From: a virus
Length of the DNA stretch: 51,203 bases
IMG/VR virus record: IMGVR_UViG_3300021079_000011
Location: 1-51,203 of that record
Strand: one strand, 5' to 3'
Shown here piece after piece: positions 22,601 through 28,545 of this stretch. The position numbers and the translations under genes are program-made. Under the pieces are notes generated by a model that searched no databases, was not told where the DNA came from, and worked only from the letters and a program-made list of their open reading frames with translations. Each line of letters begins with the position of its first letter. Positions within the stretch are counted from its first letter, which is position 1.

Positions 22601-22728
22601 TCCTTACGGCTGTTAAGAACGAGGCTTCACCCGAAATGTTGCGGACATTACAAGAAAATTTAAGACAGGCGAGTTCGCCGTATTACAGCTCCTTTACAAA
22701 CGCCAAGTCTGGCGCAACAACCAAATGA
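10675..22728 (+). CDS. Giant polyvalent protein: ART-like, SF2 helicase, metallopeptidase
   Basis: A 4017-residue protein, almost a quarter of the genome. In order: a disordered acidic N-terminus; Gly/Ala-rich hydrophobic segments around residues 360-420; an ADP-ribosyltransferase-like fold near 900-1065 (KAYRGIS at about 948); a second such region near 1785-1955 (LRHWTTPESAA); an SF2 helicase at about 2140-2600 with Walker A DGTGVGKT (2168-2175), DESQ (2247-2250) and motif VI ILGRVSRR (2543-2550); a Pro-rich linker; a zinc metallopeptidase HEIGH (2871-2875) with a downstream ELMAD; then about 1100 mostly helical residues with a hydrophobic helix near 3650. A TGAKG-containing linker occurs four times. 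Known polyvalent proteins are packaged in virions and injected to counter host defence, sometimes with internal-virion functions. That role here is inference. Confidence 0.85.
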   Translation: MPSQLFKPDDSLDFDSVLESSKAKFDDGGALSFDAVPDVPDVKPRFSDDGALDFGTLETKPEPEPKPIAATPQRTNYLSLSPESFPINTDSTIDKTDSTQTVKPPAAKEVNPLPLSSIPWIDSNGYPDEKLIAKKAQAETAAQQKKQDDFDSLAHSSYWKGDAAKQLLEKADSAKETLDKSPTQENSDAYNALIDPLNAAIQEHKSSQQELQAAYFKTTGETPVPPRPAENNSYRVDGGKIHFTPGQFAAGLNQAVSDGAIDPKFAMDNREKFQKADKIQSKIDGNGDPNSQYEYDGKNIRFYPGEEADGLREALKDGVVTPEYAAKNEKKFGEAQAKYKELVAAAGSEQAAKALLHGGAKGTAFMAAATPAFKVGVIGTEMIPGVGEIPGAALVGGTITSLLAGSAAAYATSKLMDKAAEYSDFVKKFTASAELHPVVDAVGELAAFGTGAPKALSNLKKVYDIAGGGRAGAKVVAQELGKGAIGGAAFETIVRPAFDAGRYAVADMLDIPHDKFQSPTLQSVATMVGLGMLLHGKSIEFKNYSDSQIAEILLKAKLRRDAGIPLDEKNLTAEQKAQFAMATGLGEGATIPEIEAHLAKYRLLVPLTENEISVHDKLQSMANSMSQSGNFENDTIKSITAKQALLPRMIGQKPKPVTSADIELEPPSEPRPMLGSPEPPPEQPQAPAVFHSIQPPMIPGQQPIELWNLTEDIPGHPKGSTVSRSTLEKAGYIVPSAPAATPSDDEQPDATGAKGRQVGKGFQPIVVGKKVLSITTRPDTATWQVTSFADEYREQPSGHEGFKTLGEALEFVDYKGKENRSVTDLGWQSPDAIFAALEQNPGANDPNPKNFIYASPRRPLSGLRVPDAVQSLSFKNKEGGLAGIVEVSRPLTLDEMAAFELVPVNTSASNTYWKSVADAVHPGHEKIQAGKDVAAETGAKTGKPFTAKAYRGISPKTPNDKGIYSEGEHWTTSKDYADTYGDKRGGKTHESEITLQNPFVATPSEMTRLHHGLSSRQVREKLQAAGHDGVIILHPDDVAESKAAGVPDRLLPPALGQEIIKFNKPTLPPAAATGAKGKQPSATEYERIEREISIALKNPLFREQSKAGTDFRDAFRDLETEAEFHKPAAIEKAQAEIDAEKAKKAAKSGSPDIAFIERSIANLEYRIRQDKMRGMKRPEDVQRLAELRTQLKSASAPAPAQTGAKGDEQHFDNLLRDTFGVINRLPADNIVRKSAEIGTRVAMGAKTDEEKILATKELAKYAQDAASELRKISPKDSEYADRLEKSLDDYIKSQPKTAEPKPAESQFKAGDIVLHDGVQKKVVRVSPDGKFVVLGKRAVPVAEVKPLEQPPAATETIESLKEEIAKMENRLETIYIPKGNKGDITNYRSQIEGKRRKLAELEKVAEPKPFSPDEDLLMHSPHTGEDSIVNFRGYMPDGKAMVWTGKMQMAIPAEWLRRKGEAKPVTEKPVEQTEKPLPSIAIQKSITQILKSVAIIEGKINKKAYESAYASIRLHANKLGIEIEPLGTYFNADQYKRVASHVQIEIGKKFGSFPTAEHRAKRDAVLAADAARKAAKKPNRSPFKVKPRSDGVPDILDAIQELGGIKPKSGSTGGEYDGSGVMKGTARMLWNRLGRAPDVLLSNLKSTGEWSRLETVDDLWSEIDQANKARDALKFGGGGDEAQARRFWEAIDKPENEKGFEKIHGSQLNVGSKFRLKGDGISHEELEVTHIDPDTGEITIKDGTTFGTQEIPESIEIYIKKGTLETPEDTGFDTGEEQPEPKKDEEFASHYELRHWTTPESAASLLRGEPFNFSREPIHSQVDLSGNFIKGKRMGGNRIHLSLDDGTWGFRRDASGKVIGNLVPVTYAVDYAAKDLLIDSPKSLREAERLAGENATKPDGTGNAAFWDALQKKGIKLVRVENTSDYPNVRFFAQATSDTVVVLDNSAVKVISKAKKTAAQPKSGEKIFTDTEADEAEKWLRENLGLNEDEEGDGWDASEDPGHQEGSKGLDPKILARVVTMAGRIIESGNVKFSDYAAQMLKKGFKGDLAKYIPAAYHEVRDFSEASALRHQMSTREEVDRFDYNAETGQFDESQPDLGGIIGSDEPGAKRPPLREVDPSLIPTPNIYVKKGQYTGKGGHSIDEQQRFAINVMLTAKANGEKAGVLADGTGVGKTGIELVLAVQLAEMTGKPVAIVTENKAVIENAFVMNAKKFGIEIDFDKVRFFTYTDLSSNNLPDIEWGAVIFDESQNIKNIMSSRGVTAENIKSEFNVYGTATPMDNVFHAPYFLGKILGVDVFTMARRLGYELVPIDLPNGKSSFIAKWLKSKDGAIPISESIKRLKDYRSQAVKRGTYIRREYPFFGSVNFKNAPSYNEKQLHEQDEINNYWDALAAAEPKKRMVYNAQRMNELARWTEAQKVQGAIGEIVADYEAGKHVVVFAEYVNDGVIKGLEKLGVPYEVPGTLKYIAAELKKRGIPFATVFGRGKDKGKEAAEFQRNKKIRVLLATPKSGGAGLDMDDTHGDFPRIVHMLTMNYSASIFDQILGRVSRRNTASPAKILIWRAENSQSDRRKVVILDRKLNILRKIQTGEDLDTTAFEENSQGDTSADDESGTAESSTKKGEDGVKILDDVIDDEFSSPDITDTVDDEWNDEQPQSEFDIFSANDRELNDFLDKRFGTEDRRQRGVSGDAARRGSGVYQFPTYEAFAKWMDERYVERDLEGMKLAFAEAERDYKVKYIKANRAPEHKKDWVNHLATGSVLPAGDPPITRTTPRPLPGGGTAPVPGTPPTSTSTPPTPPGAPPRPSRPPTHHRKFNITALVQLFKQFANRHPTINAKLAKTTLGRHLSPLGLIELQKNLLWDMDLAERVLGHEIGHFIDLIVEASGKGKEIGNRLRPMFDFTGQAMHKAELKKDIINLSKAWRGNFSASDKYRNSPKELMADFLSAMFNDPEMVNQTFPNLYDAWQEFKDSKPSFKSAYREIETWLQGDTMGSELIDKFGEDTDLTYDILGKEDSDNKSTWWETFNHSFISLWKRAGEKEAKKVPLNKLSPARLWNKSGYKMVKNRRVGYKIEEKLDVSHIWAANMTAIWQDDFRRDVQPWLDKVDSDPRTVQKYFQSYAVSKRTLEETKAAGVWMKDNPVETREMLEKILATVSSLEAEYLSELRNASDDELYNLSAKIARKILLMSDSKINEIASEINSLGFEIKGKLFLGAFAVRSFLLNTGGITPESAQLVLNELQRRLSPEQYSALEKAAAELRKLVFKVSKEMYDQGLINKDIWYETILPNQNTYLPYAVLDYFDGTVRGGIMQQGGSAKRIASVIAAAQLKVQSMYILLQKQRQVKLIMDSYKAGDSGKVATVTRRLQRASDLHSIRGQHLRDTTSRAILRVNGSPYLVEFPEDPGKQFEKSMEIAEFYASLDWIHNVSKYSHAAQQIFTQLAPTFLFYRNPIRGLRTGALKVGGRHILKAAFNWDSITQARNYANASFSGLMSPVIRQLVEGQALMSPRAASGQVRDVSQIAGQGLAGKFLASEMRRLARNANKKPSILGDKYRQGINFSAKVFTGLEAWEKIYNYKAALAKGLTQEQALMITQMSGIPRPGVGGKFSPFVEIGMPWTRVKIQGMRATYDMARDPELGKGFWARFFMYEAVPKILQMLVAKAIVSGLIAWIYNKGDDPKDPVITEVYRRISPYKMALDNIIPLMLYNPRSGKYHKFWEFKSGNEIPAHYEVVSLRIPTSEEGLTYGTFLHALMVSASGESKNLGRPGATPTKNMFDWAMNSLLPQPNPIATTAWKTIQMLAGTNPTDDFRNQPSANKQLFDAGGKDRFQAILGFEASQTAAFGEIAGIIAANYGLIDPKALSALSKRSDSDNKSFVDKYPFVKAAFSFDNYNGYRQEENEKLDNEKYHDRAKNLMPTEGREMYNFYYRNQDKKNLAPQDQEMFDIAKQWNRDIWGLKSTEDKLKPNSKKPPKSTYYPQILTAVKNEASPEMLRTLQENLRQASSPYYSSFTNAKSGATTK

Positions 22729-23150
22729 GCAAGGTAAAACTAATACGCAGGGACGGTGCGTTTCTGCCCGGTGGCTATCCCTACATAGACCCGAAAACAG
22801 GCATGCGATTTGACGGCATGGAATGTGGCTTTGACGAGCAGGTTCAAAGAATCATCAAACATCGGCTTGCAAACCCAAACCTATACCCGGCCAGCGACCC
22901 GCAATTTCTTTCAACAACCAAGGTTGCCGATGTTTTGGATGAATACCAATGTGACAGGCTTGGCCGCAGCGACCAATACTGTGTTGGTGAAGGGGCGGCG
23001 CAAAAGAACCTGTCACCATCGTATCTGGTGAACACGCTTGGGAAATGTTCCTGTGGCGGAGAATGGGAGGAGCGTTATTGCCCGACCTGTTCATCAAAAA
23101 GGCTTGTCGGCTGGACATGCAAAGTTTGCGGCAAACGGATTGAAAAATGA
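22725..23150 (+). CDS. Double zinc-ribbon hypothetical protein
   Basis: A 141-residue protein coupled by ATGA to the giant gene. The first 90 residues carry no motif I recognise (RRDGAFLPGGYPYIDPKTG at the N-terminus). The C-terminus has CSCGGEW, YCPTC and CKVCGKR, four Cys pairs or near-pairs that could bind one or two zinc ions. Position between the virion cluster and portal suggests a structural or assembly accessory role, but nothing in the sequence proves it. Confidence 0.65.
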   Translation: MSKVKLIRRDGAFLPGGYPYIDPKTGMRFDGMECGFDEQVQRIIKHRLANPNLYPASDPQFLSTTKVADVLDEYQCDRLGRSDQYCVGEGAAQKNLSPSYLVNTLGKCSCGGEWEERYCPTCSSKRLVGWTCKVCGKRIEK

Positions 23151-23521
23151 AAACCCTGCAAAAGATAGAGCAGTATGTCGAAGGCGTTGAGGTGCTTCGG
23201 GACTGGCTTGGTCATGGCGGCGTTCCTGTTGACAGGGAAATTTCTCAGGCCAGAGCAAATGTGTGTTTGAAATGTGTCCACAACAGTCTTGGTAACTGGC
23301 CTACGAAAATCATTGCCAGCGCGATAAAGAAGCATGTCGAATTAAAGAACAAGATGAAGATGCGGGTCAGTGGCGAGAAGGCTTTGAAAAGTTGTCAAAT
23401 TTGCCTGTGCGAACTAAGGTTAAAAGTCCATGTTCCCATCGGCATGATTAGGAAACAGATGAACGAGGGTGAACTTGAAAGGTTTCCAGATTGGTGCTGG
23501 CAAAAAAAAGAGACTGAATGA
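23147..23521 (+). CDS. Cys-rich hypothetical protein
   Basis: A 124-residue protein with ATGA overlaps at both ends. It contains CLKC near residue 42, then a basic helical segment (AIKKHVELKNKMKMRVSG), CQIC-x-C near residue 86, and ends in PDWCWQKK. The spaced Cys pairs suggest one zinc site formed from distant halves. It forms a tightly coupled group with the neighbouring zinc-ribbon protein and the glycosyltransferase-like protein. Function unknown. Confidence 0.6.
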   Translation: MKTLQKIEQYVEGVEVLRDWLGHGGVPVDREISQARANVCLKCVHNSLGNWPTKIIASAIKKHVELKNKMKMRVSGEKALKSCQICLCELRLKVHVPIGMIRKQMNEGELERFPDWCWQKKETE

Positions 23522-24288
23522 ATACAAATATGCTTGTTGTCCTTGGTTTAACGGCTGGCGAAAGCGGCATGGCCGAGAAGCTTTGTGATTGGATGTCGCT
23601 GCTTTCCGGCAAGCTCGAAAACAGGCATATCCTGATTTGTTCGGACGCAAATGTTCACGAAGAGGTCAGGGTAAAAACCAGAATCTCAGCCGAATCAGCA
23701 TTTGAAACCGTTGATACATTCTTGGCCGACCCAATAAGTTCAGATTCAGAAATTGTTCGGATGAACCATCTTTTCAAGGGTGTATCATCACACATTCTGA
23801 ACAACTACAAAAGCCCTTGGATTTGGATTGAGCCAGATTGTGTCCCGATAGTTTCTAACTGGGTGGATGCGCTTGAGACAGCTTACGAATCTCAATGCAA
23901 AAGATTCTTGGGCTCGCACATGAAGTTTATCGGGACAGAAAATGTTTCCCTGTCAAAAGTCGCAGTTTACCCGGTGGGCGCATATCGGGACATCGCGCCT
24001 TATTGCGACGGCTCAACCCTGTTCAACAAGCTCGCGGCGAAAGAGTTGGTTTCAAAGTCAACAAAGACGCTGTTGATACAGCAAATGGATTACAACCATG
24101 AAACAGATTTCGGCAAAATACGGCCAAGCTCCGTGCTTCTCTGTGCGGACAAGTCCGGCGAGCTAATCAAAAGTTATCGGGCACAAAATCAAAAGCCAAA
24201 ACAAGAACCAGTCGTTGAGGCCGAAAAAATTCAACAGTCCCGGTCAGGCTGGTTTACTCAAAAAGTCGCATTACTTAACAGCAAATGA
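23518..24288 (+). CDS. GT-A glycosyltransferase-like protein
   Basis: A 256-residue protein. The N-terminus is a hydrophobic strand followed by a Rossmann-type start (MLVVLGLTAGESG). At about residues 99-120 lies SPWIWIEPDCVPIVSNWVDA, which resembles the DxD region of GT-A transferases (strand, acidic pair, then a W-containing helix). LFNKLAAKEL and a lysine-rich tail follow. Similar proteins occur in other environmental phages, but I cannot assign a substrate. It sits just before the portal and is ATGA-coupled on both sides, so it is expressed with head genes. Confidence 0.55.
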   Translation: MNTNMLVVLGLTAGESGMAEKLCDWMSLLSGKLENRHILICSDANVHEEVRVKTRISAESAFETVDTFLADPISSDSEIVRMNHLFKGVSSHILNNYKSPWIWIEPDCVPIVSNWVDALETAYESQCKRFLGSHMKFIGTENVSLSKVAVYPVGAYRDIAPYCDGSTLFNKLAAKELVSKSTKTLLIQQMDYNHETDFGKIRPSSVLLCADKSGELIKSYRAQNQKPKQEPVVEAEKIQQSRSGWFTQKVALLNSK

Positions 24289-26597
24289 AAACAGCAACAA
24301 CTGAGTCACAGGAGTTCGGCACGCCAGAAAAGGTTGTGGCCATAACTGAAACGATGCAGACCATCGAAGACCGAAGGGCGATGGACAGGGCGAAGATAAA
24401 CACGCTGTTCAATGGTAGCCGACCCTACACGGACGAGGAGGTTAAGAAATTCCAGATTCAGATTAACGTGAACTGGGGCGAAGGGAAAAGAATCATGGTG
24501 GACGCAAACCGCCAGATGAACGCAGCCCTGCTTCATACCGGGAGACTTTTTAGCTGCACACTTGAGGCCGGGAAAGTTGACAAGCGGGATGAATGGTCTG
24601 AGAACTTCACGAAATTCATACACGAACCCGTCCAGCGTGGTCGCAGCGGGAAAAAGCATCATTACCTTATCAGGTCGCGGAACGCCACTGTCTGTTTGCA
24701 TGGTATCGGGGCTTTGCTCTGGCCTAACAGCTTCCGCTGGATGCCAAGATTTGTGCCGCTTGAAGACTTGCTGATTCCAACTGATACATTCTGCGATTTC
24801 TCAAACCTTAGGTATTTCGCAATCAACCTGTATCTGACCCCGGGCGAACTGGTTGACATGACTCAGGGCGAAGAGGTTGACAAGGGGTGGAACAAAGATT
24901 TGGTCGCAAATCTTCTTGACGAGTCTGCAAAAGCCCAGACCGAATCAACGCCGTCAACATGGAAAGACCAGCCCGAGGCCATGATGGAGATTAAGAAGCA
25001 GAACAACGGCTGGTATTACAGTGATGCGGTGAACAAAATCAAGCTGCGAGCATTTTATTATCAGAGCATTGACAAGCCGCAATCTTGGTATCGCCACATC
25101 GTTTTGAGGGAGGGAATCGGAGGGGTTAATACGGACAAGTTTGTTTACGATGGAAGCGACAGGGTTTTTGCAGCGTCCATTGACAACATCTTGAATGTCC
25201 AATTTGGCGACAGCAGCCTTATCGCCCCGTTGAAATACCATTCTGTTCGGGGACTGGGAGTTGACCTGTATGCGCCAGTCGAAACCACAAACAGACTGCG
25301 CTGCGAATTTGTCCAGAGCGTTTTTGAACATTTGAAGATGTATTTCAAGATTCAAGACCCGGCAGACCGGGACAGGCTGAAGTCTGTTGTCTTGCAGCAA
25401 TACGGATTCATCCCGGAAGGGTTGAACATTATCCCGAGGGAGCAGCGGCATCAGGTTGACCCGGAAATGGTCAGGGAAGCCATGTCCAACATGCGCCAGA
25501 TAATGCAGGAGAATTCCAGCGGCTATGTTCAAGACCAAAACGCTTCATCAGGCAGTCCGATAACGGCGCGTGAAGCTTCAATCCGGCTGAATCAGGCTAC
25601 GCAGATGATTAGCGGCATGATGCAGAACATGTATCTTCAGGAAGGGTTCTATTACCAAGAGGTTGTTCGGAGATTTTGCAACCCGGACTCTGAAGATGCT
25701 GAAGTAAAAACTTTCCAAGAAAAGTGTCTCAAGGCCGGGATTCCGAAAGAATTGATGAAGGCCGAGCTATGGAACATCGTTCCCGAAAGAGTTCTTGGTG
25801 GTGGCGACAAGTCCATCGCTCAAGCCCAGTCTGAATGGCTTTTGCAGCACAAGACCGAATACGACCCTGAGGCGCAGCAAAAGATTCTGCGGCTTGCAAC
25901 GTCAACAGTCTTGGAAGACCCGGCCAAAGGACGCATGTTCGTTCCGACAGCCCCGGTCACGGCAACAGACGGCACGTTCGCGGCAGAGAATGTTTTTGGA
26001 ACATTAATGCTCGGAATTCCTTGCGCCATGAGAGAGGGCATAGACCAGATTGGCTATGTCGAGGCCATGCTGAAAATGATGGGCTCGGTAATCCAAAGCA
26101 TCAGCCAAACGGACAATGTCGGCACACCGCAACAGGTTGTCGGCCTTCAGACATGCGCTCAAAATGTCGGTCAACACATTCAGGTTATCGCCGGGGACGA
26201 GCAGGAAAAGTCTCGCGCAAAACAATACATGGATGTTCTCGGGCAGATGGCCAACGAGGTTAAGGGCTTTGCCCAGAGACAGCAGGAAGCTCAAAAGAAT
26301 CAGCAAGGTGGCGAAGCTCAGGCTGAACAGGCCGTTGCACAAGCCAAGATTCAAGCCATGACACAACAGGCTCAGGCCAAGTCGCAGATATTGGCCGAGA
26401 CATCGAAACAAAAACTGCAACAGAGCGAGGCCGCTTTCCAACAGGAAATGCAACAGGAAATGCAGAAGCACACGCTCGAAATGCAGTCCATGATTGAACA
26501 AGCCAAGGCAGACATGGCCGCAAGCGCGATGAAGATGCAGACTGACGCGATGATTGCCGAGGTAAAGGCCAAAGCAGCGGCAAAAAAACCCGCTTGA
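24285..26597 (+). CDS. Portal protein
   Basis: A 770-residue protein. The N-terminal 60 residues are helical. A portal-like core has INVNWGEGKRIMVDANRQMN, a clip and stem region rich in W and P, and NPDSEDAEVK. The C-terminal 170 residues form a long Gln/Ala-rich coiled coil (QAEQAVAQAKIQAMTQQAQ), comparable to the barrel of large podovirus portals. Size, position before the scaffold candidate, and the helical tail support the call. A dodecamer at the packaging vertex is the expected role. Family similarity was judged by eye. Confidence 0.75.
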   Translation: MKTATTESQEFGTPEKVVAITETMQTIEDRRAMDRAKINTLFNGSRPYTDEEVKKFQIQINVNWGEGKRIMVDANRQMNAALLHTGRLFSCTLEAGKVDKRDEWSENFTKFIHEPVQRGRSGKKHHYLIRSRNATVCLHGIGALLWPNSFRWMPRFVPLEDLLIPTDTFCDFSNLRYFAINLYLTPGELVDMTQGEEVDKGWNKDLVANLLDESAKAQTESTPSTWKDQPEAMMEIKKQNNGWYYSDAVNKIKLRAFYYQSIDKPQSWYRHIVLREGIGGVNTDKFVYDGSDRVFAASIDNILNVQFGDSSLIAPLKYHSVRGLGVDLYAPVETTNRLRCEFVQSVFEHLKMYFKIQDPADRDRLKSVVLQQYGFIPEGLNIIPREQRHQVDPEMVREAMSNMRQIMQENSSGYVQDQNASSGSPITAREASIRLNQATQMISGMMQNMYLQEGFYYQEVVRRFCNPDSEDAEVKTFQEKCLKAGIPKELMKAELWNIVPERVLGGGDKSIAQAQSEWLLQHKTEYDPEAQQKILRLATSTVLEDPAKGRMFVPTAPVTATDGTFAAENVFGTLMLGIPCAMREGIDQIGYVEAMLKMMGSVIQSISQTDNVGTPQQVVGLQTCAQNVGQHIQVIAGDEQEKSRAKQYMDVLGQMANEVKGFAQRQQEAQKNQQGGEAQAEQAVAQAKIQAMTQQAQAKSQILAETSKQKLQQSEAAFQQEMQQEMQKHTLEMQSMIEQAKADMAASAMKMQTDAMIAEVKAKAAAKKPA

Positions 26598-26629
26598 CTC
26601 TGTGGCAAGAATGGGGCTAATTTGCCCCA
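26594..26629 (+). promoter_or_regulatory. Promoter with palindromic operator abutting a start codon
   Basis: TTGACT (26594-26599) is separated by 17 bp from CTAATT, or by 18 bp from TAATTT. The -10 lies inside a perfect inverted repeat TGGGGC-TAATTT-GCCCCA (26612-26629) that ends one base before the ATG of a small ribbon-helix-helix-like protein. Placement suggests autoregulation. The -35 overlaps the portal stop codon. Promoter strength is inferred by consensus only. Confidence 0.5.
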
Positions 26630-26803
26630 ATGCAAATCAGGCTCGACCCGGACGTTGAACTTATGGTGAGGCTCTTGGCCGAGGACAAGGAAGTTTTGGA
26701 TGGATTAAAGTCCAGAAAGAAAAAGGTCAGTCCCGCGCACCTTGTCAATTCGATGCTCTATTCACTGTGCAAGAAGATGATTGATAAAAAATCACAAAAA
26801 TGA
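26630..26803 (+). CDS. Small ribbon-helix-helix-like DNA-binding protein
   Basis: A 57-residue protein, too short for many gene callers. It begins MQIRLDPDVELMVRLLAED, a strand then helix as in ribbon-helix-helix (Arc/MetJ) proteins, followed by a basic turn (KSRKKKVSPAHLVNSML) and a second helix ending in KKMIDKK. It lies between portal and scaffold candidate, starts at the edge of a perfect palindrome, and overlaps the next gene by ATGA. A role as late-gene regulator binding that palindrome is inference. Confidence 0.6.
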   Translation: MQIRLDPDVELMVRLLAEDKEVLDGLKSRKKKVSPAHLVNSMLYSLCKKMIDKKSQK

Positions 26804-27090
26804 ATATGAATTACTCGCCCAAAGAAAACTTTCGAGAATTGCAGAAGGACAGCCTTGAAGAGTTGAAAAATAATTGTTCTGCCCGATGGTTTTCCGTCTG
26901 CTTGGATTATTCGATGTCTCAAATTGCATTTCAGGGCGCAACAGCAGAGGAATTGATTGGTGCAAGACGGCTTATCTCCACGATTCTGACTCTTTCAAAA
27001 AAGTCTGATGAACCGCCAGTTTTCCCGTCTCGCTCCTTGGAAACCTACGACACACCGTTGAAACCAAAACCTAAAATAAATTATGCCTGA
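26800..27090 (+). CDS. Small hypothetical protein before scaffold
   Basis: A 96-residue protein starting within the stop of the upstream gene (ATGA) and overlapping the next gene by eight bases. The central part (LEELKNNCSARWFSVCLDYS, then ATAEELIGARRLISTILTL) predicts two or three amphipathic helices. The C-terminal 30 residues are Pro and Lys-rich. No motif recognised. Tight packing with head genes suggests an assembly accessory. Confidence 0.6.
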   Translation: MNMNYSPKENFRELQKDSLEELKNNCSARWFSVCLDYSMSQIAFQGATAEELIGARRLISTILTLSKKSDEPPVFPSRSLETYDTPLKPKPKINYA

Positions 27091-28255
27091 CGAAACAATC
27101 GCGCCAGTTGCCCCAGCCCCGGAATCAGTCACGCCGCCTACACCAACCGCCGCCGCGCCAGCCGCGCCGACACCGCCAGCACAGCCAAGCTCAACGCAGT
27201 CTCTTATTTCTGAAATGGAAAACCTCAGGAATCCTGAGCCGGAAAAGACCGAGCCGCCAAAGACTGATGCCCAGCCGAAGACTGACCCCAAACTCGCTGC
27301 GGTTACGCCAGTCAAAGAAAAAGACCCTGTATCACTCAGGAAAAAGCTGGCTGAAATTGAACAGGAATATAACGGGTTCAAGCTGACGGCCACACAGGAG
27401 CGGGAGAAGCTTGCTGCAAAAATTGCGGAGTTTGAAAAGAGAAAATATCTCACGCCGGAACAGGAGCAGCAACAGAAGGCGATGGAGAGTCGCTTGAAAC
27501 AGGTCGAGTCCGAGTTTTACGCGAGGGATTACAAGGAAAGCCCGGAATTCAAGGAGTTTTTTGAAAAGCGGTGGCAAGACCAATACAAGACTGCGGTTGA
27601 TGGAGTCTCAACAATCACCATCGTTGACGACAACGGCGACACCAGAGCCGCGAACCGTGCTGATTTTGAAAAGGTGCGGAACGCCCCCAATGGTGTTGAA
27701 CTCCGAAGAGCGGCCAAGCAGATTTTTGGCGAAGACGCAGACTTTGTTATTGACCAAGTTTCGCAGCTTCTTGTAATCCAAGATTCTGCCAAGAAAGAAC
27801 TCGAAACCCGAAAGGCGGAATACGATTCAAGGATGAAAGCTCAGGTTGAGACTCGCCAGAAAAGCTCCGAGATATTTGATACCGTCCAGACCGATACCGA
27901 CAAGAAGATGCGCGAAAAGTGGCCTCAATACTTTGGCGAAGACCCAGAAGACAAGGAATCCAACGAGGCTCTGAAGCGCGGGGCTGATTTCATATCCACA
28001 TCGCTTGAAGGTCGCGGCAAACTAAGCTCTGAAGATGTTGCAACCCGGTCTGCGATAATCAAGAACTGGGCAGCATCGTTCCCGAGGTTGGTTCACAAGC
28101 TTGAAAAAAGTGACGCTGAAATAAAGGCTCTGAAAGAAACCATTTCCAAGCTGCGCGGGAGCGACCCCGGCAGCATTGATGGAGGCTCGGGCGAAGGCGT
28201 GGCAGTCACCAAGGGTGGCGGAATAAATGAACTTATCGCACAGTTTGAGGAATGA
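27083..28255 (+). CDS. Scaffold-like protein
   Basis: A 390-residue protein. The N-terminal 60 residues are Pro/Ala/Thr-rich and disordered. Residues about 85-150 form a strongly charged coiled coil (LRKKLAEIEQEYNGFKLTA, REKLAAKIAEFEKRK). A mixed middle domain, further acidic helices, and a Gly-rich C-terminal region follow, ending in a short LIAQFEE helix. Such highly charged helical proteins between portal and capsid genes are usually internal scaffolds. It is followed by a GroES homologue with ATGA coupling. The scaffold role is inferred from position and composition. Confidence 0.6.
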   Translation: MPDETIAPVAPAPESVTPPTPTAAAPAAPTPPAQPSSTQSLISEMENLRNPEPEKTEPPKTDAQPKTDPKLAAVTPVKEKDPVSLRKKLAEIEQEYNGFKLTATQEREKLAAKIAEFEKRKYLTPEQEQQQKAMESRLKQVESEFYARDYKESPEFKEFFEKRWQDQYKTAVDGVSTITIVDDNGDTRAANRADFEKVRNAPNGVELRRAAKQIFGEDADFVIDQVSQLLVIQDSAKKELETRKAEYDSRMKAQVETRQKSSEIFDTVQTDTDKKMREKWPQYFGEDPEDKESNEALKRGADFISTSLEGRGKLSSEDVATRSAIIKNWAASFPRLVHKLEKSDAEIKALKETISKLRGSDPGSIDGGSGEGVAVTKGGGINELIAQFEE

Positions 28256-28545
28256 AAATCAAGATACGAGCAACCAACGGCCATGTCTTGATTGACCCGA
28301 TTCTTGACGAGCCAGTGACGACGCTGTTTGTTCCTGAGTCGTCAAAGAACAGGGAAATGCCGCAGCAAGGATTTGTTGTTTCTGTCGGTGGCAGGAAAAT
28401 CACAAAGAAAGGCGTTGTTGTCGAACACGACTTCAAGATTGGCGACAAGGTTTTGTTCAGAAAGTTTTCCGGCCTGTGGATGGAGGTCGAGGGCAAAAAG
28501 CTTATTCATATCGGCCTTGGCGATATTGAAGCTGTTCTTGGATGA
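28252..28545 (+). CDS. Phage GroES-like co-chaperonin
   Basis: A 97-residue protein, the same length as bacterial GroES. It starts MKIKIRATNGHVLIDPI, aligning with the GroES strand that begins R-P-x-x-D-R-V. A loop with PESSKNREMPQQG occupies the place of the mobile loop, followed by FVVSVGGRKITKKG, FKIGDKVLFRKF and a C-terminal hydrophobic strand with ILxxL-like spacing (IGLGDIEAVLG). GroES caps the GroEL cage. A phage copy, as in T4 gp31, would help fold its capsid protein. It lies between scaffold candidate and capsid genes with ATGA overlaps. No phage GroEL is present, so it would act with host GroEL. Confidence 0.8.
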   Translation: MKIKIRATNGHVLIDPILDEPVTTLFVPESSKNREMPQQGFVVSVGGRKITKKGVVVEHDFKIGDKVLFRKFSGLWMEVEGKKLIHIGLGDIEAVLG

